Below, piece after piece: positions 56,492 to 64,000 of a stretch of DNA of 64,000 nt. The translations under genes were made by a program, and so were the position numbers. The stretch comes from UBA1413 sp037447215 (lineage in GTDB: Bacteria > Bacteroidota > Bacteroidia > Bacteroidales > Prolixibacteraceae). Each line of letters begins with the position of its first letter. Position 1 is the stretch's first letter. Where the stretch lies: NCBI GenBank assembly GCA_037447215.1, contig JBBIHB010000001.1, positions 62,001 through 126,000 of the forward strand. The letters are read 5' to 3'. Below the pieces are notes generated by a model. It saw only the letters and a list, made by a program, of their open reading frames with translations, was not told the origin of the DNA and ran no database searches.

Positions 56492-58327
56492 CTATCTCGG
56501 GTTATTGCTAAATGGTTTATCAAATCCTTCTATAGATCCGAACCGATAACTCAAACCTAATGAAAATTGGTTGATTTTTTTTGTATAAATATCAAATGTG
56601 GGATTGCCAATGATAAACATAGGCTCAATTATGAATTTATCTTTAGCTGTAAATTTCCCTGTTATAAAAAAATTACTTTCTGGGATAAAACCAACTTTTA
56701 ATGAATAATTATCCAAATCACCAAATCCAGTTCCGATTCCAATCTGATGCCTGAATCCAGGGAGAGCAGAAGGGAAAAAATCAGCAAACCGATAATCTAA
56801 GAAAATGTAATCTCTCGGACCAAACCTCAGATTTAACTGTGGGTAGATATTCGATTCTATATTTCCGCTTTGTGGAAATGTAGTACCTTCTTTTCTCAAA
56901 TTCTCGGTTATAATTCTCATATTTCCGATATGTAGTCCTCCTCCAACTCCCATCCATTTTGTTTCATAAACAGCATAAGGAGTTATTGCGAACAGGAAAT
57001 TGGGTTCAATTAAATTGTCAGACAATCGAATTTCCTTGTGGTTTCCAATATATCCCTTAATTCCATATGAATATTGTTCGTTTTTAACAGGATAGATTTT
57101 TGTGGACTCAAAACCACCCCCGGCAAGATTATATCTCTGGTCGAAATATTCGGTATGGCTCACCCTGTCGCATCCTTCACCCGTTCCAATATTGTGTGAA
57201 TTCTGAAAATGGCCTGTGGCAAAACCAATTTTCACGGTTTTATACTTTTTAAAGGTAGCGTTCCGATTTATATTATCCGGATAGGTTTGCGACATGAGCA
57301 GAATTAGCAAAAACAGGCTGGAGAAGTACATCCATCGGTAGGGCGACAGGTTATTCCTGCTGAAAAGTTGAAAAATAAAAATAGCTGCAGCAGTGATGAG
57401 AACAATTGAAATGGAAATAACTTCTGGATAATCCCAGAAATTTTTTAATGATCTGAATATCAAAGCAAGAATAAACAAGATCAGGAATGCGGGTAATAAT
57501 TTAATTTCTGGTTCAACAATAAGTGCTGTATTATTACATGCACTTCTATCTCTTCTTCTTAGTAATAATGCCAACCCCACCACAAACGGAATAATAAATA
57601 ATTGTGTAGAACTGAAAATCCAAACCATTTCTCCGCCTATGGTGTGTGCATGTGCATCTCTGAAGAATTCATTAATGAACCTTGACCCTAATACCAGAAT
57701 GAACGACAGAATCATTAAACTGCCTTGTCTTTTTAACCTTTTCCTAAACCTGATAAGCATATAAATTACAATTCCCAACATGATAAATTCATAAATCTGC
57801 ACCGGATGAACCGGCAGGGATATATAATCATGCAGTGTTAAAAGTCCATTGCTGAACTGATGGTAATGAGGCAACGTATTTACCGGATATTGAACAGCCC
57901 ACGGCACACCTGAAATTTTCCCGTAACAACATCCGGAAAGGAAACATCCAACCTTCATTATTAATAGGGTTAGAGGTAAAACCAATGCAAATGCATCCGC
58001 AAAGTTTTTCCTGAAATGTAAAAGATATTTTCCTGCAAATAAAGAAATGGAACCAAAAACCAGGCTTCCGATCATCGATTTGCCGCTTGTTGACGGGAGT
58101 GTGAAGTTTTCCCAGAGAAATTGCCAGTCATAAGGAGTGTATGTAATAATTTTACTACCCAGGATGATAAAGATTTTCGATAGCAAAAGAATAAGAACCC
58201 ATTTTAGCATCGGGAATGTTCTTTTGTGGCCTTCATAAAGCAGAATAATAAAGGCTATTGCAAAGGCCAGGTTGTAAAACAAACTGTAATAGGGGCCATT
58301 GGCGGTGATAATCAAATGTTGCTCCAT
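56492..58327 (-). CDS. Lgt-like (prolipoprotein diacylglyceryl transferase family) protein with C-terminal beta-barrel-like domain
   Basis: A 611-residue protein in two parts. Residues about 10-260 form a seven-helix Lgt-family domain: KVGCFLSGCCYGKISGVPWA near 125-143, HPVQIYEFIMLG near 174, and SRFINEFFRD near 215, with His, Glu and Arg as in the family, but Lys in place of the usual Arg before VGCF. Three more helices follow (about 278-348). Residues about 361-600 contain no helix and consist of alternating strands (VKIGFATGHF, GVGGGLHIG, YIFLDYRFADFF, IGIGTGFGDL, FSLGLSYRFG) that look like an outer-membrane beta-barrel. This combination is odd, as the halves would belong to different membranes. 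The gene seems more A/T-rich than its neighbours. Function unknown; a canonical Lgt is not in the window. Confidence 0.75.
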   Translation of the reverse strand: MEQHLIITANGPYYSLFYNLAFAIAFIILLYEGHKRTFPMLKWVLILLLSKIFIILGSKIITYTPYDWQFLWENFTLPSTSGKSMIGSLVFGSISLFAGKYLLHFRKNFADAFALVLPLTLLIMKVGCFLSGCCYGKISGVPWAVQYPVNTLPHYHQFSNGLLTLHDYISLPVHPVQIYEFIMLGIVIYMLIRFRKRLKRQGSLMILSFILVLGSRFINEFFRDAHAHTIGGEMVWIFSSTQLFIIPFVVGLALLLRRRDRSACNNTALIVEPEIKLLPAFLILFILALIFRSLKNFWDYPEVISISIVLITAAAIFIFQLFSRNNLSPYRWMYFSSLFLLILLMSQTYPDNINRNATFKKYKTVKIGFATGHFQNSHNIGTGEGCDRVSHTEYFDQRYNLAGGGFESTKIYPVKNEQYSYGIKGYIGNHKEIRLSDNLIEPNFLFAITPYAVYETKWMGVGGGLHIGNMRIITENLRKEGTTFPQSGNIESNIYPQLNLRFGPRDYIFLDYRFADFFPSALPGFRHQIGIGTGFGDLDNYSLKVGFIPESNFFITGKFTAKDKFIIEPMFIIGNPTFDIYTKKINQFSLGLSYRFGSIEGFDKPFSNNPR

Positions 58328-58503
58328 GGCTTTTAAATTTTAACTTTTAACCCGGAGATTAGAATTCTTATACAAGTTAAGATATTTGGAGGTTAAAAGC
58401 AAACAATACGTGAAAAATATATATTTACATTATAGACAATTTAAGTATCTCAATAAGAAGTATATAGTGGTTAAATTAAAATAACTATCATATTAAAACC
58501 TAA

Positions 58504-59661
58504 TTAAAACGAATACTCCAGAACCTCAATTAAATCGCTGTCTTTGAGTAATACCGGATTCCCTTTCATACTGCTGGCGTTTTTAGCTTTTTGGACCACA
58601 TCTGAAAAGTCGGTTGGTTTAATACCAAAATTTGCAAGCGAAGGTATTCGAAGGTATTCAACCGTTTCTCTTAACCATTGTACAGCATCTTCAGCTTTTG
58701 CTAATGGGTTTTGGGTCAATATCTGTGCAAGTTCATCGTAACGTTTAACAGATTTATTCATTCTCTGAACTTTTAATTCCCTGATATTTACAGCCGTTAC
58801 AGCAGGCAAAAGGGCTGCACAGGCAGCCCCATGGGGAACCGGGAACATCCCTCCCAAAGGTGCCGCAAAGCCGTGCACTGCTCCCAGTTTTACATTGGCC
58901 AGAGCCATTCCTCCGAGCATACTTGCCATCGACATATTGGTTCGAGTCTCAATATCGTTGCCGTTCGCAAATGCATTCATCAGAGAATTTGCCACATGGC
59001 TAAGTCCTTCTCTGCACAAAGCATCGATCAATGGATTTGGTTTGCTGCAAACAAATGTTTCGAGCAGGTGCGACAGGGCATCCATTCCACTGAAAGCTGT
59101 TTTATCAGGGGGCATAGATATGGTAAGTTCCGGATCAACAATTGCGATCGTAGGGAACATCATCGGGCTTCGAAGACTGACCTTTACCTGATGTTCGGGC
59201 GAATGGATAACAGCATTTTTGGTTACTTCGGCTCCCGTACCTGCGGTGGTTGGTATGGCAATAAATGGCAGGGGTTGATTCTCCAGCTCTTTGCTCTGTC
59301 CAATCACTTCAAGGTAATCGGTGATTTCGCCTTTGTTGGTAGCCATGGCCGATATGGCTTTTCCGCAGTCGATGACGCTGCCGCCCCCAAAAGCTATCAC
59401 CAATTCACAACCATTGCTCCGTGCCATTTCAGCGCTTTCAGAAACCATTGCAAGGGTAGGCTCACGGTCGGCAACGAATTTGAAAACCTTATCATTATCT
59501 GCAGTTAATAAATCTTTTATGCGGCTTGAACGCTCCTTATTCCTGCCTGTTACCAAAAAAATCTTTTTGGGTTTGCCACCTGTGAAATGCGACAATTTCA
59601 GTATAGCGCCACATCCAAAAACCACCCGGGTAGGTATGGTAAATTCAAAATTCAGCCCCAT
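58504..59661 (-). CDS. Iron-containing (group III) alcohol dehydrogenase
   Basis: A 385-residue NAD(P)-dependent dehydrogenase. The N-terminal Rossmann-like part has FGCGAILKL, KIFLVTGRNKER and VIAFGGGSVIDCGKAI (about 82-97), followed by AIPTTAGTGAEVTKNAVI. The C-terminal metal domain has FSGMDALSHLLETFV (Asp and His ligands near 193-200) and LGAVHGFAAPLGGMFPVPHG with two more His ligands (about 258-277). These are typical of the Fe-ADH family, which oxidises alcohols or reduces aldehydes and maleylacetate-type substrates. Its start overlaps the end of the ABM-domain gene by 10 nt, so the two are coupled. Confidence 0.93.
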   Translation of the reverse strand: MGLNFEFTIPTRVVFGCGAILKLSHFTGGKPKKIFLVTGRNKERSSRIKDLLTADNDKVFKFVADREPTLAMVSESAEMARSNGCELVIAFGGGSVIDCGKAISAMATNKGEITDYLEVIGQSKELENQPLPFIAIPTTAGTGAEVTKNAVIHSPEHQVKVSLRSPMMFPTIAIVDPELTISMPPDKTAFSGMDALSHLLETFVCSKPNPLIDALCREGLSHVANSLMNAFANGNDIETRTNMSMASMLGGMALANVKLGAVHGFAAPLGGMFPVPHGAACAALLPAVTAVNIRELKVQRMNKSVKRYDELAQILTQNPLAKAEDAVQWLRETVEYLRIPSLANFGIKPTDFSDVVQKAKNASSMKGNPVLLKDSDLIEVLEYSF

Positions 59662-59960
59662 CCTTCGTCGTTGGGAAACAGGTTATTGTATTTGACGCCC
59701 GTGCGTGGCGAGGCCATCATATCAGCCACGGTATCCCGCCATTTGATGTAATGGGCCGTTTCTTTGTGGCGCACCGAATCTTCAGAAGTCCGGTAAACCT
59801 CAACCAGGACAAACTTTGAGGGATCGTCCTGTTGTTGCACCACGTCGAAACGTGCAACTCCTGGTTCCATCATACTATTTCGGGCATTCTCAAGGGTGGC
59901 AGCAATAAAATCATCGATAAATTCTGCTTTTACCCGAACAAAAACGTGAACAATCAGCAT
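59652..59960 (-). CDS. Antibiotic biosynthesis monooxygenase (ABM)-fold protein
   Basis: A 102-residue dimeric alpha+beta barrel protein. It starts MLIVHVFVRVKAEFIDDFIA and has the ABM pattern NARNSMMEPGVARFDVVQQQ, then FVLVEVYRTSEDSVRHKETA and HYIKWRDTVADMM. Many such small proteins (YgiN- and LsrG-like) act on quinones or on autoinducer-2 breakdown products; the conserved EPG and HKET-HY segments are present. The ATG at 59960 is more likely than one at 59972. Its 3' end overlaps the Fe-alcohol dehydrogenase start, suggesting the two enzymes act on the same aldehyde or keto compound; this is inference. Confidence 0.88.
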   Translation of the reverse strand: MLIVHVFVRVKAEFIDDFIAATLENARNSMMEPGVARFDVVQQQDDPSKFVLVEVYRTSEDSVRHKETAHYIKWRDTVADMMASPRTGVKYNNLFPNDEGWG

Positions 59961-60040
59961 AGATAAAATCAATTTCCGACGAATTTACAAAAAAGATTAA
60001 AGAAAATTGTCTCAAATCTCATCCATTACATGGGATCGGT

Positions 60041-60048
60041 TAATTTTG
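60041..60048 (+). promoter_or_regulatory. Bacteroidota -7 box (TAATTTTG) for the DUF1080-PHP gene
   Basis: TAATTTTG fits TAnnTTTG and lies 25 nt upstream of the ATG at 60074. Confidence 0.5.
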
Positions 60049-60073
60049 AACGAAAATTATTAACCATATTTTT

Positions 60074-61531
60074 ATGAAAAATATTTTGATTTTGATGGTC
60101 CTGCTTGCAACCATTTCGTGTTCCCCAACCGGAAACAACTGGGAAGAACTATTCAATGGGAAGGATTTGGCAGGTTGGAAAGTCAGCGAAAATTCTGAAA
60201 GTTTCAGGGTCGAAAATGGCATGCTTGTATGTTCGGGCGAACGTGGTCATTTGTTTTATGAAACATCAGAACCGTTTAAAAATTTCGAACTCGTCGCCGA
60301 AGTTAAAACCCTGACATTGGCCAATTCGGGAATTTATTTTCACACTGGCTTTCAGGAAACAGGGTGGCCATCGAAAGGGTATGAAGTCCAGATAAATAAT
60401 AGCCATATTGGAGCGAATAATTACCGTGAAACACGAAAAACAGGCAGTCTTTATGCTGTGCGAAACGTTTATTACCAGATGGTGAATGATGAAGAATGGT
60501 TCACGTTAAAGGTAAAAGTAGTCGAAAACCATGTTGAGGTATTTGTTGACGGGAAAAAGGTGGTGGAATACATACAGCCTGACCAGCCATACAGAGGTGA
60601 AGGATTCAGGGACCGGCTGCTTGGCGAAGGAACATTTGCCCTGCAGGCACACGATCCGAACAGTACGGTTTATTTCAGGTCGATAAAAGTAATGCGGTTG
60701 CCCGATGGGGAAAAACAACCCCTGAAAGTTGACGATGCATGGGATACTACTGTTACGGGGCTCATGGAAAAGGGATTCCCATTGGTCGATTACCATACCC
60801 ATCTGAAAGGTGGGCTTACCCTTGAAGAACTGATGGAGAACTCGCTTTTGCTGGGTATTAATTATGGTGTGGCGCCCAATTGCGGGTTGCATTTTCCGGT
60901 AACCGACGATATTTCGCTGGCAGCATATATGGATACGGTGAGGGGTCAACCCATTTTCAGGGGTATGCAGGCCGAAGGAAGAGAGTGGATTACCCTGTTT
61001 TCGCCTGAAGCGGTGGCAAAGTTCGATTTTGTATTTACCGACGCAATGACTTTTACCGATTACAAAGGTCGTCGAAACCGAATCTGGATCAAGGAAGAAG
61101 TGTGGGTTGATGATAAACAGCAGTTTATGGATCAGTTGGTCGGAAAGATTGAGGCGATATTTTCGCAGGAGCCGGTGGATATTTACGTGAACCCTTGTGT
61201 TTTGCCTGATGCGCTGATGCCTGAATATGACCTGCTATGGACAAAAGAACGAATGGAACGCGTTATCAAAGTTCTTGCCGATAATGGAATTGCCCTTGAA
61301 ATAAATGCACGGTACAAAACACCTTCGGCAGAAATGATCAGAATGGCAAAAAATGCCGGAATTAAATTCTGTTTTGGCACCAATAATACAGGAAGAGATC
61401 TTGGCCGGCTTGAATATTGCCTGCAAATGATTGAGGAATGTGGCCTCACTGCTGATGATATTTTTATACCAAAACCACATGCCAGAAAGCCGGTATTTGT
61501 AAAAGGACTTCCGAGGGAGATAACCGGTTAA
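60074..61531 (+). CDS. DUF1080 domain fused to a PHP-like hydrolase domain, lipoprotein
   Basis: A 485-residue lipoprotein (signal ending LATISCSPTG). Residues about 22-215 form a DUF1080 fold: EELFNGKDLAGWKVSENSE, NSGIYFHTGFQETGWPSKG, YEVQINNSH, LKVKVVENHVEVFVDGKKVV and VYFRSIKVMRL. Residues about 235-485 form a TIM-barrel-like metal hydrolase opening with VDYHTHLKGGLTLEEL (His-x-His). It then has NYGVAPNCGLHF, FDFVFTDAMTF, DIYVNPCVLPD, ALEINARYKTPSAEMI and IKFCFGTNNTGRDLGRLEY, matching the PHP superfamily. The first domain may bind or open a 3-keto-glycoside and the second hydrolyse another bond; the substrate is unknown. The gene is divergent from the ABM/Fe-ADH pair. Confidence 0.87.
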   Translation: MKNILILMVLLATISCSPTGNNWEELFNGKDLAGWKVSENSESFRVENGMLVCSGERGHLFYETSEPFKNFELVAEVKTLTLANSGIYFHTGFQETGWPSKGYEVQINNSHIGANNYRETRKTGSLYAVRNVYYQMVNDEEWFTLKVKVVENHVEVFVDGKKVVEYIQPDQPYRGEGFRDRLLGEGTFALQAHDPNSTVYFRSIKVMRLPDGEKQPLKVDDAWDTTVTGLMEKGFPLVDYHTHLKGGLTLEELMENSLLLGINYGVAPNCGLHFPVTDDISLAAYMDTVRGQPIFRGMQAEGREWITLFSPEAVAKFDFVFTDAMTFTDYKGRRNRIWIKEEVWVDDKQQFMDQLVGKIEAIFSQEPVDIYVNPCVLPDALMPEYDLLWTKERMERVIKVLADNGIALEINARYKTPSAEMIRMAKNAGIKFCFGTNNTGRDLGRLEYCLQMIEECGLTADDIFIPKPHARKPVFVKGLPREITG

Positions 61532-61579
61532 CCAGGATATTTTGTATCTTCGGCTATCGAAAATCTTAATATTTCAGTG

Positions 61580-62506
61580 ATGAAAAAAATAGTGTTTGGA
61601 TTTATTTTGTTGATTTTTTACCCTTTCCATAACCTTGAAGCTCAGCCTGATAAATCAGAACAGGAAGAATCCAAGGTAAAGATTGGGGTTTATGATTCGC
61701 GTGTGGTAGCTTACGCATTTTCAATGACAAAAGAATTTTCCGATAGTATAATCGTACTTACGGCAAAGCGCGATTCTGCACAGAAGCAGGGCGACCGGGC
61801 AATGACAATCATTTTCGATAAAACACTCAATAGTCTTAAAGGAGTTTATTACAGAAAGATTTTCAGTACATACCCGGTTGATGATATCCTCAGTACAGTA
61901 ATCGATGAGGTAAAGCTAATCTCGGAAAATGCCGGGGTATCGGCATTGGTTAGCAAATGGGAGATGCCCTATGTTTCAGAAGGTCTCCAAATGATTGATC
62001 TGACAAAAGAGCTTTCCCTGCTTTTTGCCGATTCCGCAATAGTGGCAATGCTATATCCACCTGAGGGTATTCCGAAGCCAAAATCGTTGGTCGAAGCCGA
62101 AGTAGTTGCATCTGATATGCGATTAAAAGATTCATACGACAAAGGAAATCCTTGTTCGGTTGTAAAGAATGAGTATAAAAGTGATGATTTTCGCCCGAAA
62201 ATGGTTGGGTTGTGGAGAGCCTCTGATGTATACATTAATGGAAGTCCAAGGCAAGGTATGTTGAATTGGTATTTTCTTTTTCATGAAAATGGAGTCATCG
62301 AAGTGGAGGAATTCCACAAGTATGTGAGTGATGGTGAATGGTTAGTAGGACTAAATGAAAATGTAATTGTCCTAAAGTTAACAGATGATAAAAAATCGCT
62401 TGCCGGTAGATATGACTTCAGAAATAATGCATTTATGATTGCCGGAAAAGGATTTACTGATCCATTCGATTACGTTTGTATTGTGCTCCGAAAAGTTGAA
62501 CAATAG
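61580..62506 (+). CDS. Exported protein of unknown function
   Basis: A 308-residue protein with a signal peptide (MKKIVFGFILLIFYPFHNLEA). The first part (about 30-170) begins KVKIGVYDSRVVAYAFSMTK, which recalls the first strand of OmpH/Skp-like chaperones, but the following helices are shorter and no family can be named. It has an Asp/Glu-rich helical middle. The second part (about 205-305) is beta-rich with MVGLWRASDVYINGSPRQGM, NWYFLFHENGVIEVEE and GRYDFRNNAFMIAG, similar to lipocalin-like domains that report on small hydrophobic ligands. It starts 46 nt after the DUF1080-PHP gene and ends before a strong terminator, so the two may share a transcript. The ATG at 61580 is used rather than GTG at 61577. 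Confidence 0.7.
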   Translation: MKKIVFGFILLIFYPFHNLEAQPDKSEQEESKVKIGVYDSRVVAYAFSMTKEFSDSIIVLTAKRDSAQKQGDRAMTIIFDKTLNSLKGVYYRKIFSTYPVDDILSTVIDEVKLISENAGVSALVSKWEMPYVSEGLQMIDLTKELSLLFADSAIVAMLYPPEGIPKPKSLVEAEVVASDMRLKDSYDKGNPCSVVKNEYKSDDFRPKMVGLWRASDVYINGSPRQGMLNWYFLFHENGVIEVEEFHKYVSDGEWLVGLNENVIVLKLTDDKKSLAGRYDFRNNAFMIAGKGFTDPFDYVCIVLRKVEQ

Positions 62507-62560
62507 CCAATGCGGGTATAGAGTTGTTCTCGAAATGATAAAACTTTATATTCTGTTAAA

Positions 62561-62603
62561 AACAAGGCCTGCAAAAAATAATTGCAGGCCTTGTTTTTCT
62601 TAG
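62561..62603 (+). terminator. Strong intrinsic terminator
   Basis: The 13-bp perfect stem AACAAGGCCTGCA (62561-62573) pairs with TGCAGGCCTTGTT (62583-62595) around a 9-nt loop, followed by TTTCTT. An A-run lies on the other side, so it may work in both directions, also ending the minus-strand gene at 62652. Confidence 0.9.
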
Positions 62604-62651
62604 TATTTTAAAACTCAAACGATACAACCGGAAATTGATGGTTATTAAAAC

Positions 62652-62936
62652 TTAATACCAGTTGTAAGGATTTTTTTCCATACGATCTTCAACTTCCACT
62701 TCCTCATCATCAATTTGCCAATCAACCACAAAATGATATTTCTGGCTCTCGTATTTGATGCTGAATGGTTCAAAGATCTTTTTCCGTGAAGCGCCATTCC
62801 CAGGCATTGAATTGCCAAAGACGGGGTTAAATTGATTCATAGTGTTTTTTCCTGCTTCTGTCATAACCTGATGCTTTATTGTTTCTATCCACGGTTTATA
62901 TAACGGCAAAAATACTTCTAATGTTTCTTTTTCCAT
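62652..62936 (-). CDS. Small protein of unknown function
   Basis: A 94-residue soluble protein (MEKETLEVFLPLYKPWIETI at the start) with no signal peptide. A short helical front is followed by a Gly/Asn-containing linker and a beta part (FSIKYESQKYHFVVDWQID), then an acidic tail DDEEVEVEDRMEKNPYNWY. I do not recognise it. Its single intact frame, an A-rich leader before the ATG and the terminator downstream support a real gene. It has no neighbour on its strand. Confidence 0.55.
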   Translation of the reverse strand: MEKETLEVFLPLYKPWIETIKHQVMTEAGKNTMNQFNPVFGNSMPGNGASRKKIFEPFSIKYESQKYHFVVDWQIDDEEVEVEDRMEKNPYNWY

Positions 62937-63621
62937 GTTAATAAATGATAAATAATTGTGAACAAATATTCAATATAATATAAAAAGCAGGCATATCCGT
63001 TACTTGAATTTTCCTGGGAATATTTAAAATTTTGTAATTCAATTGTTTGTTGACCTTATTCGATTCGGGAAAATACCACGAAAAATAAATAGGTCTTCAA
63101 GCCGGATGGATGAAAATTTTTATTACTGAAATATAATTGCAATAGATTGATTAAAAATTGATACTTTATGCAACATAGTTGCTATTCATCTATTTTTTTT
63201 TGATTGTAAATTTATTCAGATTTATTTTTTTACAGAGGCTTCAGATCGATGTTCAGAAAGGTTCTTCATTTTTTGGGGAAAAATTGTGCATGAAACTTTT
63301 GCAAGCAAACCGTGATCGATTTTTTTACTTGTTGACGGTTTACATGCAATGATCTAATCCCGACACCATTTGTGGTAAAGGTTTCATACTCAAAAGTATG
63401 ATTGTTGAGCAGATCGATTCAATGTTTTAAAAAAACAACATTTAGATGTAATCTGCAAAATGTTCATGAGGAATATATTCCAGCTATAAAAGAAACATTC
63501 ATCAGAATTTATTTTAGAACTATGAAGCTCAGAAAATGAAAAATTTCAGGTTTCATTTAGTGCTTTTCACTGATTGGATGTTAGTCCTGAATGATTTATT
63601 CAAAAATAAATTCAATTGAAA
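62937..63621. other. Long A/T-rich intergenic region (685 bp) between divergent genes
   Basis: No protein-coding frame of note. Two small hairpins lie close together: CATACT-CAAA-AGTATG at 63385-63400, and AATGTT (63421-63426) against AACATT (63437-63442). They lie upstream of the TPR gene and could belong to a structured leader or a small RNA, but no known riboswitch is recognised. No exact TAnnTTTG box with a good -33 was found. Confidence 0.45.
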
Positions 63622-64000
63622 ATGCAAAAAAAGTTAAAACAACTCATTGTTGGGGGTATATTCATTTTACTGAATTTGTATATGCCTCTTCTGTCGTTCG
63701 CCAATGTAATCCACAAAGGCGAAATACCGGTCACAAGTTCTTCATCCGATGCCCTCCAACTATACCTTCAGGGGCGCGAAGCATTTGAAATGGGTAGAAT
63801 AAGCGATGCAAATCTATTTATTGACAAAGCAATCCAAAAAGATCCGGTTTTTGCTTCAGCTTATCTTTTAAAGGCTTTGGCATCAAATTCGGGAGAAGAT
63901 TGGAAAAAAAACATCGGATTGGCTGACAAAAACAGTAACCATGTTTCAGATGCTGAGAAGATACTTATACAAATGGAGATGGCTTCTCTTAAAGAAGATA
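63622..64000 (+). CDS. Exported TPR-repeat protein (partial, runs off right edge)
   Basis: The frame opens at an ATG at 63622 (MQKKLKQLIVGGIFILLNLY) and is open to the end of the window, 126 codons. A signal peptide ends near LLSFA. Then DALQLYLQGREAFEMGRISD and ANLFIDKAIQKDPVFASAYL form a tetratricopeptide repeat, with a second degenerate unit following. Only the N-terminus is visible; TPR proteins of this length class may be scaffolds, or part of larger proteins with enzyme or kinase domains. The preceding 685-nt region has no other gene on this strand. Confidence 0.8.
   Translation, partial: MQKKLKQLIVGGIFILLNLYMPLLSFANVIHKGEIPVTSSSSDALQLYLQGREAFEMGRISDANLFIDKAIQKDPVFASAYLLKALASNSGEDWKKNIGLADKNSNHVSDAEKILIQMEMASLKED

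Noticed and set aside
56492..58327. Housekeeping lgt assignment for the Lgt-like gene
   Set aside because: The Arg usually found before the GCF segment is Lys, the protein is about twice normal length, and the tail is beta-rich, so it is not called the canonical lgt.
1..64000. CRISPR array, prophage, integrase or SusCD locus
   Set aside because: No evenly spaced direct repeats, no phage structural genes, no integrase or transposase, and no SusD-like lipoprotein next to a TonB receptor were seen.

Overview
The window looks like a chromosomal segment of a Bacteroidota bacterium, probably a free-living polysaccharide degrader of the Bacteroidales/Marinilabiliales type. The grounds are many TAnnTTTG-type -7 promoter boxes, A-rich leaders without clear Shine-Dalgarno sites, a TonB-dependent receptor with a CarboxypepD_reg-like front, sulfatase and DUF1080 lipoproteins, GH67/GH115/GH127 xylan-side-chain enzymes, a GSCFA protein and the Bacteroides-type GDE/GT4/GH57 glycogen set. 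Taxonomy below phylum is inference.

Layout. 1-2122 (minus): a Cys-type sulfatase running off the left edge, behind a VOC-family gene. 2.5-4.2 kb: acyl-CoA synthetase, then a decayed zinc-ribbon/AIM24 gene and a secreted protein split by an in-frame TAG. 6.5-9.6 kb (plus): purM, a DUF1080 lipoprotein and prfA. 9.6-15.9 kb (minus): relic of a cation-efflux gene, a GNAT acetyltransferase, a KdpE/KdpD-like two-component pair, trkH and a CrtISO-like oxidoreductase. 16-20.5 kb: dispersed palindromic repeats, a DUF1080 lipoprotein, and badly decayed sulfatase and MFS genes. 20.6-23.7 kb (minus): TonB receptor plus PepSY-type membrane protein. tRNA-Lys(CTT) at 23.9 kb. 26.0-36.5 kb (plus): glycogen cluster (GH13 branching enzyme, GSCFA, debranching enzyme, GT4, GH57, then phosphorylase with its own promoter). 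36.8-41.5 kb: MG2/TonB-plug-like protein, XRE-cupin regulator, second acyl-CoA synthetase. 41.5-43.2 kb: decayed Na/Pi cotransporter. 44.2-54.3 kb: glucuronate/xylan module (SDR mannonate oxidoreductase, uxuA, GH67, GH115, a GH127 gene with two in-frame stops, a sugar-isomerase-like TIM barrel). tRNA-Thr(CGT) at 54.35 kb. 54.5-64 kb: TspO/MBR-like protein, decayed serine hydrolase, an Lgt-like protein with a beta-barrel-like tail, Fe-alcohol dehydrogenase with a monooxygenase-fold partner, a DUF1080-PHP fusion lipoprotein, unknown proteins and a TPR gene running off the right edge.

Functional logic. The glycogen cluster holds most of what is needed to elongate, branch, debranch and phosphorolyse an intracellular alpha-glucan. 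The 44-51 kb block would release (methyl)glucuronate from xylan side chains (GH67, GH115) and carry fructuronate through mannonate (SDR) to 2-keto-3-deoxygluconate (UxuA). The uronate isomerase and the transporters are not in the window.

The most striking overall property is gene decay: eight genes in 64 kb are broken, at stages from a single nonsense codon to near-unrecognisable remnants, between fully intact neighbours. No wholly new system is proven. The best leads are the Lgt/beta-barrel fusion, the GSCFA gene inside the glycogen operon, the debranching enzyme lacking the usual WGRD motif, and the DUF1080-PHP fusion.
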